DNA from: Hyphomonadaceae bacterium
Lineage (GTDB): Bacteria > Pseudomonadota > Alphaproteobacteria > Caulobacterales > Hyphomonadaceae
Length of the DNA stretch: 37,758 nt
NCBI GenBank assembly: GCA_030158285.1
Contig: JAOATF010000161.1
Location: forward strand, 2,181-39,938
Direction of reading: 5' to 3'
Part shown: in pieces, positions 8,260-17,500 of the stretch
Position numbering within the stretch: the first letter of the stretch is position 1
Layout: each line of letters starts with the position of its first letter
Program-made: the position numbers and the translations under genes
Notes under the pieces: generated by a model
What the model was told of the DNA's origin: nothing
Database searches by the model: none
Seen by the model: the letters and a program-made list of their open reading frames with translations, nothing else

Positions 8260-10482
8260 TCAGGCAGCCGCCGCCTTCTGGTCCTTCGGCGGGAAGCGGC
8301 CGTAGAAGGTCTGGCCCTTGGCCGCCATCTCGCGCAGCAGCGCATTCGGGCGGAAGCGCTCGCCATGCTTCTCGGCCATCTGGTCGAGCTCTTCGACGAA
8401 CGTCTTGATGCCGACTTTCAGGTCCATGTACGAACACACGCCGCCCGTGTACGGCGCAAAGCCCCACGCGAGGATCGAGCCGATATCCGCATCGCGTGCA
8501 TCGAGGATGACACCCTCCTCGAAGCAGCGAGCCACCTCAACGCACTGGCGATACAGGAAGCGCTTGGTCAGCTCCGCCTTCAGCTCCGGCGGGCATTCCT
8601 TGGTCTTGATCTCGATCTTCTTGCCGATGTCCGGATAGAGGCGCGAGGGCTTGCCGGCTTCGTTGTAGTCGTAGAAGCCCTTGCCAGCCTTGCGGCCGAC
8701 GCGTTGCTGCGAGTCCACGATCCAGGCGACCAGATCACCCACCGGGTTCTGCTCATAGGACTTGCCCGCCGCCTTGGCGCTCTCGCGGCCGATCTTCAGC
8801 ATCGTGTCGATGCCGACCGAGTCGGACACTTCCAGCGGGCCCATCGGCATGCCGGCCATGCGACCGACATTCTCGATGATCGCCGGGGCGATGCCTTCGC
8901 CCAGCATCGTCATGCCTTCTTCCGGATATGTGCCGAACACGCGGCTGGTGTAGAAGCCGCGGAAATCGTTCACAGCCACCGGCGTCTTCTTGATCTTCAG
9001 CACGTAGTCCATCGTCTTGGCGAGCGTCTCCTGGGTGGTTTCCTTGCCCATGATGATCTCGACGAGGCCCATCCGCTCGACCGGCGAGAAGAAGTGGATG
9101 CCGATGAAGTTTGCCGGGCGCTTCGAAGCCTTCGCGAGACCCGTGATCGGCAGCGTCGACGTGTTCGTGCCCATCACGGCCGTATCGCCGAGATGCTCCT
9201 CAATCTGCGCCGTCACCTTGGCTTTCAGCTCGACGTTCTCGAACACCGCCTCGACGACGATGTCTGCGCCTTTGACGTGGCTGTAGTCAGAGGTCGGCGT
9301 GATCAGCGCCAGCAGCGCGTCACCCTTCTCCTTGCTCAGCTTGCCGCGCGACACGTCCTTGTCGACGATGCGTTGCGAGTAGGCTTTGCCCTTGTCCGCG
9401 GACTCCTGGCTCACGTCGAGCAGGATGGTCGGGATGCCGGCCTTGGCCTGCACATAGGCAATGCCCGCGCCCATCAGGCCGGCGCCAACGACCACGGCCT
9501 TCTTGATCTCGAACGTCGGGAAGCCCGCCGGGCGCGACGCGCCCTTGCCCAGTTCCTGCATCGACAGGAACAGCGAGCGGATCATGCCCTTCGCTTCCGG
9601 CGTCATCAGCGTCTTGACGAAGTAGCGGCTCTCGATGCGCAGGCCGGCGTCGATCGGAACCGACAGGCCTTCATACACGGCGGAGAGAATGTGCTTCTGC
9701 GCCGGGAAATTGCCCCAAGTCTGCTTGGCCAGCATGGCCGAGCCGAACGTGAACACGGTCGAGCCACCTTGCGAGTTCGGGTTGCCGCCCGGGATCTTGT
9801 ACTTCGGATCGTCCCACGGCGCTTTCGCGTTCGGGTTGGCCTTCGCCCACGCCTTGGCCTTCGCGACCAGCTCCGACGTCGGCGCGAGTTCGTGCACCAC
9901 GCCATTACCCTTGGCCTGATCGGCGGTCATGCTGTCGCCCTGCAGCAGGAACGGCGCCGCCGCCTGCGCGCCCATGATGCGCGGCAGGCGCTGCGTGCCG
10001 CCGCCGCCCGGCATCAGGCCGACCTTGGCTTCCGGCAGGCCGAGCTGCAGTTTCGGATTGTCATTCGCCGCGATGCGGTAGTGGCAAGCCAACGCAACTT
10101 CGAGACCGCCGCCGAGGGCGAGACCGTTGATCGCGCAGGCCACCGGCTTCTTCCCGGCTTCCAGCGTGCGCAGCAGCTTGTTCATCGCGAACGAGCGGTC
10201 GAATGCCGCTTTCAGTTGCGCTTCCGGATCGCCCGATCCGCCACCGCCGCCCGAACCACCGCCGAGTTCGCCGAGGTCGGCGCCCGCGCAGAAGCCGCTG
10301 GATTTGCCGGACGTGATGACGAGGCCCTTGATGGCGTCGTTCGTCGCCACTTCCTTGGCGATCGCGCCGAGATCGGCAATCGCCGCCCCGGTCAGCGTGT
10401 TCATCGAGCGGCCCGGCACGTCAAACGTGGCTGTCGCGATGCCGTCTGCATCCACATCCCAGCCGAAGGTTTCGAGTTTCAT
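8260..10482 (-). CDS. Multifunctional enoyl-CoA hydratase / 3-hydroxyacyl-CoA dehydrogenase (FadB/FadJ family)
   Basis: The product performs the hydration and NAD-dependent oxidation steps of fatty-acid beta-oxidation. Residues about 1-300 form a crotonase domain with CAGADL and two acidic catalytic candidates, Glu128 (GGGLEVAL) and Glu151 (LPEAKVGLMPGGGGTQR), which match the two hydratase glutamates of FadB. The NAD-binding domain begins near 328 with VVVGAGLMGAG (Gly333). His463 in GIHFFSPVERM is the dehydrogenase histidine. C-terminal 3HCDH domains follow to residue 740, the usual length. An odd feature is the glycine/serine run at 74-84 just after CAGADLGEL. Last gene of the leftward operon, one base after the stop of the small membrane protein gene; it pairs with the thiolase upstream. 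Confidence 0.95.
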   Translation of the reverse strand: MKLETFGWDVDADGIATATFDVPGRSMNTLTGAAIADLGAIAKEVATNDAIKGLVITSGKSSGFCAGADLGELGGGSGGGGGSGDPEAQLKAAFDRSFAMNKLLRTLEAGKKPVACAINGLALGGGLEVALACHYRIAANDNPKLQLGLPEAKVGLMPGGGGTQRLPRIMGAQAAAPFLLQGDSMTADQAKGNGVVHELAPTSELVAKAKAWAKANPNAKAPWDDPKYKIPGGNPNSQGGSTVFTFGSAMLAKQTWGNFPAQKHILSAVYEGLSVPIDAGLRIESRYFVKTLMTPEAKGMIRSLFLSMQELGKGASRPAGFPTFEIKKAVVVGAGLMGAGIAYVQAKAGIPTILLDVSQESADKGKAYSQRIVDKDVSRGKLSKEKGDALLALITPTSDYSHVKGADIVVEAVFENVELKAKVTAQIEEHLGDTAVMGTNTSTLPITGLAKASKRPANFIGIHFFSPVERMGLVEIIMGKETTQETLAKTMDYVLKIKKTPVAVNDFRGFYTSRVFGTYPEEGMTMLGEGIAPAIIENVGRMAGMPMGPLEVSDSVGIDTMLKIGRESAKAAGKSYEQNPVGDLVAWIVDSQQRVGRKAGKGFYDYNEAGKPSRLYPDIGKKIEIKTKECPPELKAELTKRFLYRQCVEVARCFEEGVILDARDADIGSILAWGFAPYTGGVCSYMDLKVGIKTFVEELDQMAEKHGERFRPNALLREMAAKGQTFYGRFPPKDQKAAAA

Positions 10483-10483
10483 C

Positions 10484-10692
10484 TTAGCTACCTTTCGGCG
10501 GCTTATCGCCGCCCTTCTTGATGTTGTCGGACGCGAACACGAACATCACCGCGCCCATCACCAGCGTAATCGGGATCGAGATCGAGAGAGCAAAGCCGAG
10601 GTCGCGCAGCGCCTGGTTCAGCAGGAGCGTCAGGCCGACGCCCGTGAGCGCCGAAATGACAAGTCCGCTCAGCTTCGCTTCACTGATCTGCA

Positions 10693-10693
<1 letters not shown>
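10484..10693 (-). CDS. Small two-helix membrane protein inside the beta-oxidation operon (69 aa)
   Basis: I did not recognise this protein. Two hydrophobic segments are clear: about 9-28 (SGLVISALTGVGLTLLLNQA) and about 36-54 (LSISIPITLVMGAVMFVFA), followed by a basic tail (DNIKKGGDKPPKGS). Its ATG overlaps the thiolase stop by one base (TAATG), and its own stop lies one base before the start of the hydratase/dehydrogenase gene. It is therefore locked into the operon and almost certainly translated. A membrane anchor or assembly role for the fatty-acid enzymes is possible but is only inferred from position. Confidence 0.78.
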
Positions 10694-11901
<1,208 letters not shown>

Positions 11902-11971
11902 GGCGGCCTCCTTTCGATTCCTGGCCCGGAGACGGGCTCAAGGGGCTGGCGCCGGCGGAAGCGGCGCCCTG

Positions 11972-13756
11972 TCAGAATGCGTCGGCAGGCAGGGCCATCA
12001 CGGAGCCCGCGCCTGTCTTTACCTTTGCGAGATGTGACGTTACGTCAGGCAACACTCTTTCGAAGAAATACCGGGCAGTAGCAAGCTTGTTGGCGTAGAA
12101 GGCGTCGCCGGTTCCCTCGCGCTCAAGGGCGGCTTTCGCCATCTTGGCCCACATCAGCGCGAACGCCGTCAGGCCGAAAAGCTGTAGATAGTCATGGCTT
12201 GACGCACCGGCGTTGTCGAAGTTCGACATGCCGTTCTGCATCAGCCACATCGTGGCTTCCTTCAGCTGAGCCGTCGCCGACTGCAGGCCCTCGATATAGG
12301 GCTTCATGCGCGGGTCGGCCTCGTTCGCCGCGACGAACTCTTCGAGATCCGAGAAGAAGCCGAACACAGCCCGGCCGCCATTCGCCGCCAGCTTGCGGCC
12401 GACAAGGTCCAGCGCCTGGATGCCGTTGGTGCCTTCATAGATCAGCGCGATCCGCGCATCGCGCACGAACTGCTCGACGCCCTGCTCGCGCGTATAGCCC
12501 GTGCCGCCATGCAGCTGCAGCGCATCCGTCGTGCACTGGAAGCCGCGATCGGTGAGGAACGCCTTGATCACCGGCGTCAGCAGCGTCATGCGGTCTTCCG
12601 CCTTTTCGCGCACATGCGCATCCGGCGAGACCTTCTCGAGATCGCCCTGCAGCGCGGTCCAGTACGCGAACGCGCGCGCGCCTTCGGTGAACGATTTCAT
12701 GTTCATCAGCATGCGGCGCACATCGGGGTGCACGATGATCGGGTCAGCAGGCTTGTCCGGCGCTTTCACGCCGGTGATCGAACGGCCCTGCACGCGATCA
12801 CGCGCGAACTCCGCCGCGTTCTGGAACGCCACCTCGGCTTGCGCGAGACCCTGCAGGCCAACGCCCAGCCGCGCTTCGTTCATCATCACGAACATGGTGC
12901 GCATGCCCTTGTGCGGCTCGCCCACCAGGAAGCCCGTCGCGCCTTCATAATGCATCACGCACGTCGAATTGCCGTGGATGCCCATCTTCTCTTCGAGGCC
13001 GCCGCACTGGAACGCATTGCGCGCGCCCAGCGAGCCATCGGCGTTGACCATGAACTTCGGCACGATGAACAGCGAGATGCCCTTGATCCCCTCCGGCCCG
13101 CCTTCGATGCGCGCCAGCACCAGCTGGATGATGTTCTCGGTCAGGTCCTGCTCGCCGCCCGAGATCCAGATCTTCTGCCCGGTGATCTTGTAGGAGCCAT
13201 CCGGCTGCGGCACCGCCTTGGTGCGGATCAGGCCCAGGTCCGTTCCGCACTGCGGCTCAGTGAGGTTCATCGTGCCGGCCCATTTGCCGGTCATCATGTT
13301 GGTCAGGTAAGTCTTCTTCTGCTCGTCCGAGCCACCTTCCTGGATGGCTTCGGCCGCGCCACGCGTCAGGCCCGGATACATGGAGAACGCCATGTTGGCC
13401 GACGAGCACATCTCGAGGAACGGCATCGACACGACGCGGGGAAGGCCCTGCCCGCCCCATTGCTGGTCGGCCGACATCGCCATCCAGCCATCGTCCGACA
13501 TCTGCTTGAACGCGGCCTTGAAACCGTCCGGCGTCTTCACCGACGCATCGGGATTGCGCTTGCAGCCCTGACGGTCGCCGATGGCGTTGATCGGTTGCAG
13601 TACTTCCTGCGCGAATGCCGCCCCGCCTTCCAGCACAGCGTCCACCACATCCGGCGGCGCGTCCGAGAAGCGTGGCAGGTTTGAGTACGTCCCTATCTCA
13701 AGCACTTCATTGAGCAGGAACTTCATGTCCCTGAGCGGCGCCTGATACTTGGGCAT
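11972..13756 (-). CDS. Acyl-CoA dehydrogenase (about 594 aa class with C-terminal extension)
   Basis: This FAD enzyme introduces the trans-2 double bond into acyl-CoA, the first step of beta-oxidation. The order is an N-terminal helical extension (PLRDMKFLLNEVLE), the N-terminal and middle acyl-CoA dehydrogenase domains (GTMNLTEPQCGTDLG near 165-180 and the IHGNSTC region near 265), then the C-terminal helical domain. The catalytic base is Glu441 in IYEGTNGIQALDLVGRKL. About 120 further residues form the extra C-terminal domain that marks the large AidB/FadE5-like subclass. It is the first structural gene of the operon, 119 bases downstream of the MerR gene. A palindromic operator-like sequence lies inside its 3' end at 12035-12047. 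Confidence 0.93.
   Translation of the reverse strand: MPKYQAPLRDMKFLLNEVLEIGTYSNLPRFSDAPPDVVDAVLEGGAAFAQEVLQPINAIGDRQGCKRNPDASVKTPDGFKAAFKQMSDDGWMAMSADQQWGGQGLPRVVSMPFLEMCSSANMAFSMYPGLTRGAAEAIQEGGSDEQKKTYLTNMMTGKWAGTMNLTEPQCGTDLGLIRTKAVPQPDGSYKITGQKIWISGGEQDLTENIIQLVLARIEGGPEGIKGISLFIVPKFMVNADGSLGARNAFQCGGLEEKMGIHGNSTCVMHYEGATGFLVGEPHKGMRTMFVMMNEARLGVGLQGLAQAEVAFQNAAEFARDRVQGRSITGVKAPDKPADPIIVHPDVRRMLMNMKSFTEGARAFAYWTALQGDLEKVSPDAHVREKAEDRMTLLTPVIKAFLTDRGFQCTTDALQLHGGTGYTREQGVEQFVRDARIALIYEGTNGIQALDLVGRKLAANGGRAVFGFFSDLEEFVAANEADPRMKPYIEGLQSATAQLKEATMWLMQNGMSNFDNAGASSHDYLQLFGLTAFALMWAKMAKAALEREGTGDAFYANKLATARYFFERVLPDVTSHLAKVKTGAGSVMALPADAF
12035..12047. promoter_or_regulatory. Palindrome TGACGT-T-ACGTCA inside the acyl-CoA dehydrogenase gene
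   Basis: Two perfect 6-base arms flank a single central base near the 3' end of the coding sequence. The core ACGTTACGT also occurs in the perfect palindrome upstream of the MerR gene at 14409-14422. The shared core, and the fact that both lie at the borders of the beta-oxidation cluster, make it a candidate operator, possibly ahead of the thiolase gene that starts about 130 bases downstream. It may still be a chance product of codon choice. Confidence 0.35.
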
Positions 13757-13787
13757 CTGTCCTCACTACCTTGCAGCTTGACGTGAT

Positions 13788-13824
13788 CTGGCTGCCGTAG
13801 CGCGAACGCGTGTCCGGCAGCCAG
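13788..13824. promoter_or_regulatory. Inverted repeat in the leader of the acyl-CoA dehydrogenase gene
   Basis: CTGGCTGCCG at 13788-13797 and CGGCAGCCAG at 13815-13824 are perfect 10-base inverted repeats around a 17-base spacer. They lie 32 bases upstream of the acyl-CoA dehydrogenase start and 52 bases downstream of the MerR stop. The stem has no T tract, so it does not look like an ordinary intrinsic terminator. It could be an operator, an mRNA-stabilising hairpin or a processing site between merR and the catabolic genes. Confidence 0.5.
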
Positions 13825-13875
13825 AAGCACTGGCGTCATATCACCAGCTGACTAGGCGTCGAGACTGACTTTGCG

Positions 13876-14334
13876 TCAGCTGTCGAGATGCGCCGCGTCG
13901 CCGTCGAGTCCGGCCCGCGCTACACGCTCGTAGGCGCGGGCCGACTGCTCGACATCCGGGCCCGGCCCGAGTTCCTGCAGCTTTTCTTCGGTCCACTTCA
14001 CGCCTTTATGCAGCGTTTCCAGAGCCGCCTCGATGTCTTCACGTTGCTTCTCGAGGTTCTTGATCTGGTCTCGCGATTTCTTGAGCGAAAGCTTCAATTG
14101 CGCCCGGTGTCCTTCGAGCATGTAGAGATCGAGGATCTCGCGAATGTCCTGCAGCGAGAAACCGACGCTCTTCCCCTGGAGAATGAGCTTCAGTCTTGCG
14201 CGGTCTCGCGTGGAGTAGACACGGTTCAACCCGTCGCGCGTCGGCGAAAGCAACCCTTTGTCTTCGTAGAAACGCAGTGCACGCGGCGTCACCTGGAATT
14301 CGCGCGCAAGCTCGCTGATTGTGTACGTCTTCAA
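13876..14334 (-). CDS. MerR-family transcriptional regulator (LiuR-like)
   Basis: The 152-residue protein has the MerR winged helix-turn-helix at about 4-72 (TISELAREFQVTPRALRFYEDKGLL, then RDRARLKLILQGKSVGFSLQDIREIL). A long dimerisation coiled coil follows at about 80-115 (SRDQIKNLEKQREDIEAALETL), then a short tail with no obvious metal-binding cysteines. The pattern fits the LiuR-like branch of MerR regulators that control branched-chain amino-acid and fatty-acid catabolism in proteobacteria. It sits directly upstream of, and on the same strand as, the acyl-CoA dehydrogenase/thiolase/FadB cluster, so it is the likely regulator. The upstream region contains the palindrome 14409-14422 as a candidate operator. 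The effector, perhaps an acyl-CoA, is not determined. Confidence 0.88.
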   Translation of the reverse strand: MKTYTISELAREFQVTPRALRFYEDKGLLSPTRDGLNRVYSTRDRARLKLILQGKSVGFSLQDIREILDLYMLEGHRAQLKLSLKKSRDQIKNLEKQREDIEAALETLHKGVKWTEEKLQELGPGPDVEQSARAYERVARAGLDGDAAHLDS

Positions 14335-14408
14335 ACTCTGCCTCCCGTCAGTTGTTTTAGCTCTGTGGGGGGAGCACAGGCGGCGTCTTTGAATTAACGC
14401 TCAGGAAA

Positions 14409-14422
14409 ACGTAACGTTACGT
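14409..14422. promoter_or_regulatory. Perfect 14-bp palindrome ACGTAACGTTACGT upstream of merR
   Basis: The sequence is identical to its reverse complement and consists of three ACGT units spaced by one base. It lies 75 bases upstream of the MerR start, in the region shared with the divergent PodJ-like gene. MerR regulators bind palindromes in their own promoters, so autoregulation is plausible. The 9-base core recurs at 12039-12047 inside the acyl-CoA dehydrogenase gene. Confidence 0.55.
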
Positions 14423-14469
14423 GCCCCCTGCGTCAATCAGGCCCATACCCGCTTTCGGGGAGTTCCCCG

Positions 14470-14551
14470 GAATCATGCTTAACGCGCCTTTAAGCCCCTG
14501 ATCGCCAACTGACAGACGGTACAGAATCGCGGGAATCCTGCGGTTCGATTC
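14470..14551. promoter_or_regulatory. Cluster of four GANTC (CcrM methylation) sites
   Basis: GAATC at 14470-14474, 14524-14528 and 14533-14537 and GATTC at 14547-14551 lie within 82 bases ahead of the PodJ-like start. At this base composition about one site per 300 bases is expected. GANTC is the target of the CcrM methyltransferase, and in Caulobacter GANTC state in promoters controls genes through GcrA. The cluster overlaps the CtrA-type box, as expected of a cell-cycle-regulated promoter. Confidence 0.55.
14479..14493. promoter_or_regulatory. CtrA-type box TTAA-N7-TTAA upstream of the PodJ-like gene
   Basis: TTAA at 14479-14482 and TTAA at 14490-14493 are separated by exactly seven bases, which is the established binding pattern of the alphaproteobacterial cell-cycle regulator CtrA. 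TTAA is rare in this GC-rich DNA, and the box lies 69-83 bases before the start of a gene whose Caulobacter counterpart is cell-cycle controlled. The flanks also make an inverted repeat GCTTAA/TTAAGC. A half-site (TTAAC) occurs at 14394-14398. Confidence 0.6.
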
Positions 14552-14561
14552 GGAGTTTGCC

Positions 14562-17500
14562 ATGAGCCAGGCCCCTTGGAGCGTGAAAGGTATCGACCCG
14601 AAAGCGCGGTCGGTTGCCCGTGAACGCGCCCAGCGGCAGGGCGTGACCCTCGGCCAATTCCTGAATTCCCTTTTGCTTGAAGGGGATGAGGGCGAGTTCC
14701 AGGACGTGGACCTGGGCGAGCCCCTGCCCCGCGCCAGCGCCGATGGCGACCTCCGCCGCATGTCCGTGGAGATCGACCAGCTGGCTCAGCGGCTGGAAGC
14801 CTCCACCGGCCGGGCCGCCCGTTCCATCGCCGGCGTCGACAAGTCGATTCTCGGCCTCATGGGCAAGGTCGACGCGTCCGGCAAGGCGCAGCTTCACGCT
14901 CTCGAGCGCGTCACCCGCGCCATGGGCGAGATCGAAACAACCCAGACCGCCCTGCGCACCCGCATCGATTCCCTCGAATCCGAGAATCGCGGCGGCGCCA
15001 CCCTCGACGGTCTCAAGGCCCTCGAATCATCGCTCGCCCGCCTTGCGGACACGCTGCAGCAGCGCCTCGCCGATTCCGAAGCCGAACAACACCAGCTCCG
15101 CACCCTGTTTGACGAGAAGGTCAATCAGGTCGCCTCGAAGGTCGACGATGTCGCCCGCTCGGTGGATCAAGCCGTCAGCAATGCCGTGCGCACCAACGCC
15201 GCCGGCGTCACCGGCCGCATCGACCAGATCGAAGAAAAGGTCTCCTCTGCTGAACGCCGTATCGAGGCTGGCATCTCCAAGATCGCCGACGCCGCCTCTC
15301 GCTTCGAACTGTTCGAGACCAAGGCCGAACGCGCGGTTGGCGACACCACCTGGCGCATGGAGCGCGCGCTCGAGTCCAATCTCACGCGCTCACGCGCCAT
15401 GTCGAAGGAAGTCCTCGACCGCGTCGACGCCATCGAAGAGAAAACCCGCGAGGCGATGAACTCGCTGGGCGAGGCCGTCGCCCGCATCACCGACCGCGTC
15501 AACCGCACCGAGCGCAAGACCGACAACGCTGTGGGCGTCCTCGAACGCGCTGTCTCCGAGATCGACGAACGCACTGTTCGCGGCGGCCCGTCGAGCGACG
15601 ACCTGAACCAGCTGCAGCAGGTCTTCCAGAAGCGCATCGACTCCATCGCCGAAGAAGTCTCGCGTCCGATGCAGACGATGCGCGCCGACATGGAACGCCG
15701 CATCGACGACGCCGTCCGCTCCGGCAGCCCGGAAAAGGTCGAGCGTCTCGAACGCACCATTCTCGACCTGCAGAAGCAGATCCAGGTGTCCGAAGCCCGC
15801 CAGGCCGACGCCATCGAGGCGATGAGCTCGCAGGTCGACCGCCTGTCGCGTGCGGTGGACGACCGCTTGCGCGCCGTTGAATCGCGCAACGACAGCAAGT
15901 CCATTGACGATGTCCGCCGCGAGATCGCCAACCTCGCCGACACCATCGACGCGCGCCTCGGCACGGAGCTCGGCCGCCTCAACACCGCCGTTGATGACAA
16001 GCTCGCCACGCTCGAAAAGCGCAGCGCAGGCGCCATCGATGCCGTCGGCGAGCAAGTCGCCATCGTGGCCGAGCGCCTGCAGCGCCGCCATGACGAAAGC
16101 ATCCAGCGCCTCAGCGACCGTGTCGCCGAAACCGCGACGTCGGCGCGCCCGCTCGACAACACCGAAATCGATCGCCTCGCCGACCGCCTCGACGAGCGCG
16201 TCAAGGAAAGCGAACACCGTAGCGCGCAAGCCATCGGCCAGATCGGCGAACAGGTCGCCCGCGCCGTTGAGCGCCTGCAATCGCACGCCGAAACATCACA
16301 GCGCGCCTTCGAGGATCGCCTCACCGAGAGCGGCCGCTCCTACGAAACGAAGCTCACCGACGTGCTCGCCGAAGTGCAGCGCCGGATGGAAGAGTCGTCC
16401 GAGCAGACCACCGCCGCGCTCAACCCGGTCCAGAATACCGTCTCGTCGCTGGCCCGCCGCCTGCAGACGCTGGAAGACACGCGCCGCGATCCGTACGAGC
16501 CTGAAGTCTCGCGCAACATCCCGATCATCCCGGACGACTTCGTCATTCTCGATGACGAAATCACCGAGGATACCCACGCGCCGATCGTCCCGTCCGTTAT
16601 GGCCGCGATCGACAATTCCGGCCCGATCTCGGATTCGGACGGCATCGTCGGCGTCGAGCCCCCGCCCTTCGATCGCCCCGATCCGCGCGATGCGCACCTG
16701 TTCGATGATGCGCAGCTTGTCATTGCCGCGGCCGCCACGCCCGGCGGAGAGCCGGCGCAGAGCATCGAAGACCTGCTCGAAGCCGACGACGACCTGCTGG
16801 CGCCGCTGGTCCAGCCCGCCGAAGGCTTCATCGCCGACCTGCCGGCTGACAATGGCCGCGAGCGCCTTGCGCCCGGCTATCTGGAAGAAGCCCGCCGCGC
16901 CGCACGCGAAGGCCGTCGCATCGACATGAACCTCGGCCATGGCCGCAAGGGCATCGGCAAAGGCCCGCTGATCGCTTCCGCCGTTCTCACTGTCGCCGTT
17001 GCTGGCGGCGCTGCTTTCACCGTCATGCGCGGCAAGCAGGAAGGCCAGAACGAAGACTTCGCCAAGCTCGACCCGTCGACCCCCGCCGCGCCCGCAGCAG
17101 CCGCAGGCGCTGCCGACGCCGTCCTGTTCAGCGAGCATGAAACCGATCCGGGCGCTCACGTCCTCGCGCCGGAAACGCACGCCGAGACGGCAACCGCTGC
17201 GCCTGTCACAGCTGCGGCTGCCCCCGCCGCGTCTGCGCCCGCCAAGCAGCCTGCGGAAGCTGCGCCGCCGCTTACGCTGGCCGACGCCGTCCGCGCTGGC
17301 GATCCGGTAGCCCTGCACGACCAGGCGCTGGAGATGATCCAGTCGGGCGACAAGGCCCGCGCCGTCCAGATGCTCAAGGAGGCCGCCAGCCGCGGTCTCG
17401 TGATGGCTGAATACCGTCTCGCCAAGCTCTACGAGCGCGGCGAAGGCGTTCCGCGCGACATGGCCGCCGCCCGCGCCTGGACAGAGAAGGCCGCCATCGG

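Noticed and set aside
10220-10270. The GGGSGGGGGSG run as a sign of an engineered linker or chimera
   Set aside because: It sits inside a conserved domain with normal flanking codon use and natural operon context, so an artificial origin is not supported.
8365-10521. A 718-codon open frame antisense to the hydratase/dehydrogenase gene
   Set aside because: It mirrors the real gene in the complementary frame typical of GC-rich DNA, is full of Arg and His, and has no family motif.
14562-16500. Repeated Arg/Glu/Ala codons in the coiled coil resembling direct DNA repeats or a CRISPR-like array
   Set aside because: There is no constant repeat length or spacer; the pattern is explained by heptad coding.
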